From the NCBI GenBank assembly GCA_027031685.1, contig JALVPS010000482.1, positions 1 to 8,437 of the forward strand: 8,437 nucleotides of DNA. Direction: 5' to 3'. Every line of letters begins with the position of its first letter. Position 1 is the stretch's first letter. The DNA comes from Gammaproteobacteria bacterium. Lineage in GTDB: Bacteria > Pseudomonadota > Gammaproteobacteria > UWMA-0217. The notes below the pieces were generated by a model, which saw only the letters and a program-made list of their open reading frames with translations, did not search any database and was not told the origin of the DNA. The position numbers were made by a program, and so were the translations under genes. Below are positions 5,556-8,437 of the stretch, piece after piece.

Positions 5556-7028
5556 GTCGCCCCCTTCGCGCTCCGCCTTGTCGGCGATGCCGTCGCGCCG
5601 GCCGGCCTTGTCCTCGATCTTCACCAGCCCCTGGCCGGCGTTGACCGCGGCGCAGAAGGTGCCGGCGTCCTCGTCATCGTCGAACTCGGTGATGCCCGGC
5701 TGCAGGGCGTAGCTCAGACCCAGCACGGTCACCTGGCTGCCGTCGCAGGCGCTGGCCGGACCGCGCAGCACGTCGTCGTCCGGCTTGTCCTCGCGCTTGA
5801 CCTCGCTGGCCACCACGGCCGCGCCGGCGAGATAACCCTTCACCGTCACGAAGTCGCCCGGGCCGATCTGGTCCAGCCGCAGGGGGCGGCCGCCCTCGTC
5901 GCCGTGCAGCAGGCTGCGGTTGTCCACGCGCACGGTGACGGTGCCGGGGGCGAAGTCGAGGGTCAGGATGCCGGCGGCGGTGTCCACGGCGGCCAGGCGG
6001 GCAGCCAGCTTGATGTCCCCGCCGCGCGCCTCCACCTTCTCGGCCACCAGCACGCCGTCCACCAGGGTGCCTTCCACCTCCACCTCGCGGCCGTTGGCCA
6101 GCACCAGGCCGGCCGGTTCCAGGCGGGCCTGGCTGGCGTCCACCCGCTGGCCATTGACGCGGAAGTCGCTCGGGGACACGAAGTCGCTCACCAGACCCTC
6201 CAGGCTGACCCGGCCGCTGGCGCCGGACAGGGGCTCGTCCTCGGCCTTGATGCGCGTGGCCTGGATGAGGCCGCCGGCCAGGCTGCCCTTCACCTCCACC
6301 GCCTGGCCGTCGGCCAGGCCGCCGGGCAGGTCCTTCAGCTCGGCGTTGCGGTAGTCCACGGTCAGGCCGTCCAGGGTGAAGCGTTGGGCGGCGGTGTCCA
6401 GGCCGCTGACCACGCCCTTGCGCTCGATCTCGCTCTCGCCGGGCCGCAGCGCGATCTTCTTCTCGATGCGCGTGGCGTGCAGGAGGCCGTCGTTGTTGAC
6501 GAAGCCGCTCACCTCGACCACGTCGCCGGGTTGCAGGGCGTCGAAACCGGTGTGTTCGAACACGGTGGCGGCGCGCTCGGCCAGCACGCGCACGCCCAGC
6601 ACGGCCAGGGTCTTGCGCTGGCCGTCCGGGCTGGGGGTGATGGTGGCGACGGGGCCCTGCACGGCGTCGTCGAACACCACCTGCTCGGCCACGCCGCGCC
6701 GGCCGCTGTCGTCCACCGTGCCGGTGACGGTGACCACCATGCCCAGCCCTAGGTCGTCCTCGCCGCCGGGGCTGTCGTCCAGCGAGATGCGGGCGCTGCT
6801 GGTGTCGAACTCGATGCCGTTGACGAAGATGCTGCCGAAGCCGGTGATGGTGCCGGTGGTGGTGATGCCCGTGCCGCCGATGCCGGCCACGTTGCCGCCG
6901 TCACCACCGGTGCCGATGCCGGTGCCGCCGATGCCGGCCAGGCCGCCGGAGTCGCCCACCGGGCCGCTGCAGGCGGCCAGCGCGGCGAAGGTGGCGGCCA
7001 GGGACAGGATGCGGGTGGGCTGGGTCAT
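5553..7028 (-). CDS. DUF5666 multi-module lipoprotein
   Basis: The 491-residue product starts MTQPTRILSLAATFAALAAC with a lipobox (C20), then a Gly-rich linker (24-56) with AGIGGTGI twice, then about six tandem beta-rich modules at roughly 57-121, 124-192, 203-264, 274-335, 337-413 and 419-475. Typical module features are FxVNGxxFDTSxA, L..GxxVxVxGxL..G...A..V and similar short strand repeats, the pattern of DUF5666. The last module is the most divergent and carries the only other two cysteines (C428, C459), which could form a disulfide in the periplasm or outside the cell. The tail is acidic and charged. The ligand is unknown; a lipid-anchored envelope protein built from OB-like barrels is an inference. 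The start is fixed by GGAGGAGGAG ahead of the ATG, and the ATG overlaps the DUF6502 stop (ATGA), so the pair is translationally coupled. The longer open frame to 7742 is a shadow of the DUF6502 gene. Confidence 0.88.
   Translation of the reverse strand: MTQPTRILSLAATFAALAACSGPVGDSGGLAGIGGTGIGTGGDGGNVAGIGGTGITTTGTITGFGSIFVNGIEFDTSSARISLDDSPGGEDDLGLGMVVTVTGTVDDSGRRGVAEQVVFDDAVQGPVATITPSPDGQRKTLAVLGVRVLAERAATVFEHTGFDALQPGDVVEVSGFVNNDGLLHATRIEKKIALRPGESEIERKGVVSGLDTAAQRFTLDGLTVDYRNAELKDLPGGLADGQAVEVKGSLAGGLIQATRIKAEDEPLSGASGRVSLEGLVSDFVSPSDFRVNGQRVDASQARLEPAGLVLANGREVEVEGTLVDGVLVAEKVEARGGDIKLAARLAAVDTAAGILTLDFAPGTVTVRVDNRSLLHGDEGGRPLRLDQIGPGDFVTVKGYLAGAAVVASEVKREDKPDDDVLRGPASACDGSQVTVLGLSYALQPGITEFDDDEDAGTFCAAVNAGQGLVKIEDKAGRRDGIADKAEREGGD
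6871..6940. repeat. 19-base direct repeats encoding AGIGGTG in the DUF5666 linker
   Basis: GTGCCGCCGATGCCGGCCA occurs at 6871-6889 and again at 6922-6940, exactly 51 bases apart (17 codons in frame). The repeats encode the two AGIGGTGI blocks of the Gly-rich linker behind the lipid anchor. In-frame spacing means recombination between them would shorten the linker by 17 residues without breaking the gene. Confidence 0.85.
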
Positions 7029-7849
7029 GACGGCTCCTCCTCCTTCGGGGTCGGTCGTTCCGTGTAGTAGATACCCAGTGCGACATAGCGGCCGGCATCG
7101 GGTTCGGCATCGGCCGGCACCTCGTGGCGGACCAGCCAGGCGTCCAGCTCCTCCAGCAGCGCCTGGGCGCGCTCGGCGGACAGGCGACGGAAGGCGGGCA
7201 GCGCCTCGGTGCTCAGGGCCGCGTTGGACACCTTGCGCTGGAACAGGCGGCCGTCGGGTGGCGCGGTCAGGTTGTGGTCGATGGTGCCGATCAGCTCGCC
7301 GGCGTCGGTGCCCAGGATGCGGATCATCTCCCGCGGATCGTCGGCCGGCACGTAGGCGTGGCGCACCAGGCGCAGGCCGGCGGGCGTCTCCGCCACGCTG
7401 CCCGCCTCCACCAGCACGCGGCGCATGGCCTGCACCGGGATGTCGCCGCTGTAGGCCCGCACCAGGGCGGCGAAGCTGGCCCCCTCGCCATCCGGCGGCA
7501 GCACCGCCGGCCGGCCCTCGGCGTCGTGGAAGCGGGGGTCGTTCAGCCAGCCGCTGATGACGCGCGTGGCGCGGTTGTAGCGCTCGGCGCTGGCGCCGTC
7601 GCCGGGCGGGGGCAGCTCGCGCAGGCGCTTCACCTCGCGCCGGAACAGGCCGGTGAGGGCCGCCACGCGGGAGATGGTCTGCTTGCGCCCGTCCGGGGGG
7701 AAGTCCTCGAAGGCCACGTCCACGTACACCTTTCTGGTCCACTCGGCGAAGGTGGCCCAGGCCACCCCGTTGCGGATCAGGATGCGCGCCAGGGGGCGGA
7801 ACAGGGTAGCCACGGCACGGGCCAGGGTCTGGTGGTGCGCATCGCTCAT
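7025..7849 (-). CDS. DUF6502 protein, probable DNA-binding partner of the DUF5666 gene
   Basis: From the ATG at 7849 the product has 274 residues beginning MSDAHHQTLARAVATLFRPL. The N-terminal block, LFRPLARILIRNGVAWATFAEWTRKVYVDVAFEDF (16-50) followed by RKQTISRVAALTGLFRREVKRL (55-76), is the DUF6502 signature as I recall it. The second piece reads like a helix-turn-helix (SRVAALTG turn, then FRREVKRL). Residues 125-168 could be a second winged-helix-like unit; 200-265 are mixed. No signal peptide or membrane segment is visible, so it should be cytoplasmic. A regulatory, DNA-binding role is inferred, not shown. There is no ribosome site: a -10 box ends seven bases before the ATG, so the message is probably leaderless. 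The frame is open back to 7906, but that extension runs through the promoter and was rejected. The stop overlaps the start of the DUF5666 gene by four bases. Confidence 0.85.
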   Translation of the reverse strand: MSDAHHQTLARAVATLFRPLARILIRNGVAWATFAEWTRKVYVDVAFEDFPPDGRKQTISRVAALTGLFRREVKRLRELPPPGDGASAERYNRATRVISGWLNDPRFHDAEGRPAVLPPDGEGASFAALVRAYSGDIPVQAMRRVLVEAGSVAETPAGLRLVRHAYVPADDPREMIRILGTDAGELIGTIDHNLTAPPDGRLFQRKVSNAALSTEALPAFRRLSAERAQALLEELDAWLVRHEVPADAEPDAGRYVALGIYYTERPTPKEEEPS

Positions 7850-7876
7850 ATTTGGGATTTTAGTACCAAATTTGGG
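7850..7876. promoter_or_regulatory. TTTGG/CCAAA inverted repeats inside the DUF6502 promoter, candidate operator
   Basis: ATTTGG (7850-7855) and CCAAAT (7866-7871) form perfect six-base arms around ten bases. The right arm also belongs to a perfect ten-base palindrome CCAAATTTGG (7866-7875), giving three TTTGG half-sites in 27 bases. The elements cover the -10 box, the spacer and the predicted start point, so a protein bound here would block RNA polymerase. Autoregulation by the DUF6502 protein is an inference. Confidence 0.5.
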
Positions 7877-7884
7877 CCGTGCAA
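7850..7884 (-). promoter_or_regulatory. Promoter of the DUF6502-DUF5666 unit, predicted leaderless
   Basis: On the reverse strand TTGCAC (7879-7884) and TAAAAT (7857-7862) are separated by 16 bases, a good sigma70-type match, in an AT-rich patch inside otherwise very GC-rich DNA. Only seven bases (7850-7856) separate the -10 box from the ATG at 7849, so transcription should begin at or next to the A of the start codon. The lack of any ribosome site agrees with this. Confidence 0.62.
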
Positions 7885-7907
7885 GGTGGTGGGGCGGGTT
7901 TCCCACT

Positions 7908-7947
7908 CACCCCGGCCCTCTCCCCCGCGGGGGCGAGGGGGCCGGTG
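7908..7947. repeat. REP-like GC-rich imperfect palindrome
   Basis: The 40 bases fold on themselves with 15 of 20 positions paired: an outer CACC/GGTG, an internal loop, then CCCTC/GAGGG and a CCCCCG/CGGGGG centre. An alternative register pairs CCGGCCC (7912-7918) with GGGCCGG (7939-7945). It resembles the widespread CCCTCTCCC-type intergenic palindromes of proteobacteria, which give spurious peptides such as HPGPLPRGG when translated. It separates the cupin gene from the DUF6502 promoter and may also end or stabilise the cupin message; no T-run follows. Confidence 0.65.
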
Positions 7948-7963
7948 CGCGGAGCTTTGGGGG

Positions 7964-8335
7964 TCAGTCGTCCAGGTCCTGGTAGGCGGCGGGGGTGAAG
8001 CGCGGGGTGCACAGGGCCAGGAAGACCAGTTCCTCCGGGCCGGGGTTGTGGATGCGCTGGCGCGTGCCGGGCGGGATGTGCACCACGTCGCCGGGGCCCA
8101 CCGGCGTCGGCGGCAGGTCGCCCACCTCCACCACGCCGCGGCCGCTCAGGATGCAGTAGCGCTCGGCCGTGTCGCGCAGGCGGTGCCAGCGGGTGGTGAC
8201 GCCCGGGGCCACCCGCGCGCGGGCGATGGACAGGGCCGGATCGGCGGGGCTGTTGGACAGCTCCAGGATGTGGCAGCCCTCGGCGAAGAAATACTCGGCG
8301 TCGGGTCGGGCCGGCAGCACGGCGGGCCTTTTCAT
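7964..8335 (-). CDS. Small cupin-domain protein
   Basis: A 123-residue single-domain cupin. Motif 1 appears as GVTTRWHRLRDTAERYCILSG (45-65) and motif 2 as GDVVHIPPGTRQRIHNPG (82-99). Metal-type cupins use HxH...E in motif 1 and H in motif 2. Here H51 and E58 are kept, the second histidine position is L53, and the motif 2 position is Q93, so the classical metal site is incomplete; H86 or H96 could in principle help. The WHRLxxTxERYxILxGxGxVEVG form recurs in small cupins of unknown function often annotated simply as cupin domain proteins. No signal peptide is visible. The start ATG overlaps the stop of the upstream gene (ATGA) and has no clear ribosome site, implying translational coupling. 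Its substrate is not evident, and a role as a binding rather than catalytic protein is possible. Confidence 0.85.
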   Translation of the reverse strand: MKRPAVLPARPDAEYFFAEGCHILELSNSPADPALSIARARVAPGVTTRWHRLRDTAERYCILSGRGVVEVGDLPPTPVGPGDVVHIPPGTRQRIHNPGPEELVFLALCTPRFTPAAYQDLDD

Positions 8336-8437
8336 GCCGCCGGCAGGCGCTGGTAGGTGAGAAAGGTGCAGGCGTGGGCGTTGCGCGCGTCGGCGGGGTG
8401 GGCGGCGCGTTCTACCAGCCGCCAGTGGGGGTGGGCG
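8332..8437 (-). CDS. C-terminal end of an unidentified protein (cut by window edge)
   Basis: On the reverse strand one frame is open from the window edge for 34 codons to a TGA at 8334-8332, ending HACTFLTYQRLPAA. The stop overlaps the cupin start in an ATGA arrangement, the same coupling as between DUF6502 and DUF5666, which is why I take it as a real gene upstream in the cupin operon. It is too short to recognise a family; it is below usual ORF length cut-offs and the rest lies outside the window. Confidence 0.6.
   Translation of the reverse strand, partial: AHPHWRLVERAAHPADARNAHACTFLTYQRLPAA

Noticed and set aside
5499..6752. Plus-strand open frame of 417 codons opposite nudB and the DUF5666 gene
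   Set aside because: Its composition (His, Gln, Val, Ala, Gly) is what the reverse complement of the real codons gives, and it has no ribosome site or recognisable motif.
7029..7742. N-terminal extension of the DUF5666 frame up to 7742
   Set aside because: This part is Arg/Pro/Ala-rich, lies entirely within the DUF6502 gene in another frame, and would bury the lipoprotein signal that begins at 7028 behind a very strong ribosome site.
7124..8356. Plus-strand open frame of 410 codons spanning the DUF6502 gene, its promoter and the cupin
   Set aside because: It crosses the REP-like palindrome and two well-supported minus-strand genes; no motif or ribosome site supports it.

Overview
The window reads as chromosomal DNA from a high-GC gammaproteobacterium. 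The clues are a System I cytochrome c maturation pair (ccmA-ccmB), a PilF/PilW-type lipoprotein, a NudB-type Nudix hydrolase, a DUF465 coiled-coil protein and an FmdB-type zinc ribbon. Affiliation with Chromatiales/Ectothiorhodospiraceae-like sulfur or redox specialists is a guess from gene style and GC content. There are no rRNA or tRNA genes, no transposase and no CRISPR. I see twelve protein-coding genes, two of them cut by the window edges.

Layout, left to right. Positions 1-884 hold ccmA and the first 88 codons of ccmB on the minus strand. A divergent plus-strand gene (968-1453) encodes a lipoprotein with a staphylococcal-nuclease-like domain. It converges on a four-helix EamA/ArnE-like membrane protein (minus, 1458-1823). 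An FmdB-type zinc-ribbon protein follows on the plus strand (2003-2299), then about 240 bases without a gene that carry a small heptamer repeat. Next come a DUF465 protein and a GT-B glycosyltransferase-like protein on the minus strand (3868 to 2539), four bases apart and probably translationally coupled. Divergent from them is a 367-residue outer-membrane-type lipoprotein with PilF-like TPRs fused to a C-terminal SPOR domain (3973-5076). Its end overlaps the end of nudB (minus, 5068-5505) by nine bases.

The right part is all minus strand, in transcription order: the tail of an unidentified gene (8437-8332), a small cupin (8335-7964), a REP-like palindrome, a DUF6502 protein (7849-7025), a DUF5666 lipoprotein (7028-5553), and nudB. 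DUF6502 and DUF5666 overlap by four bases (ATGA). The DUF6502 gene has a good sigma70-type promoter only seven bases upstream of its ATG and no ribosome binding site, so its mRNA is probably leaderless. TTTGG inverted repeats lie inside that promoter. Since the DUF6502 protein shows helix-turn-helix-like segments, an autoregulated unit controlling a multi-module secreted lipoprotein is a reasonable hypothesis. This is the best candidate for an undescribed system here.

The other notable item is the PilF-SPOR fusion, which would link a pilus-pilotin-type TPR scaffold to septal peptidoglycan binding. All functional calls come from reading the sequence by eye; no database search was run.
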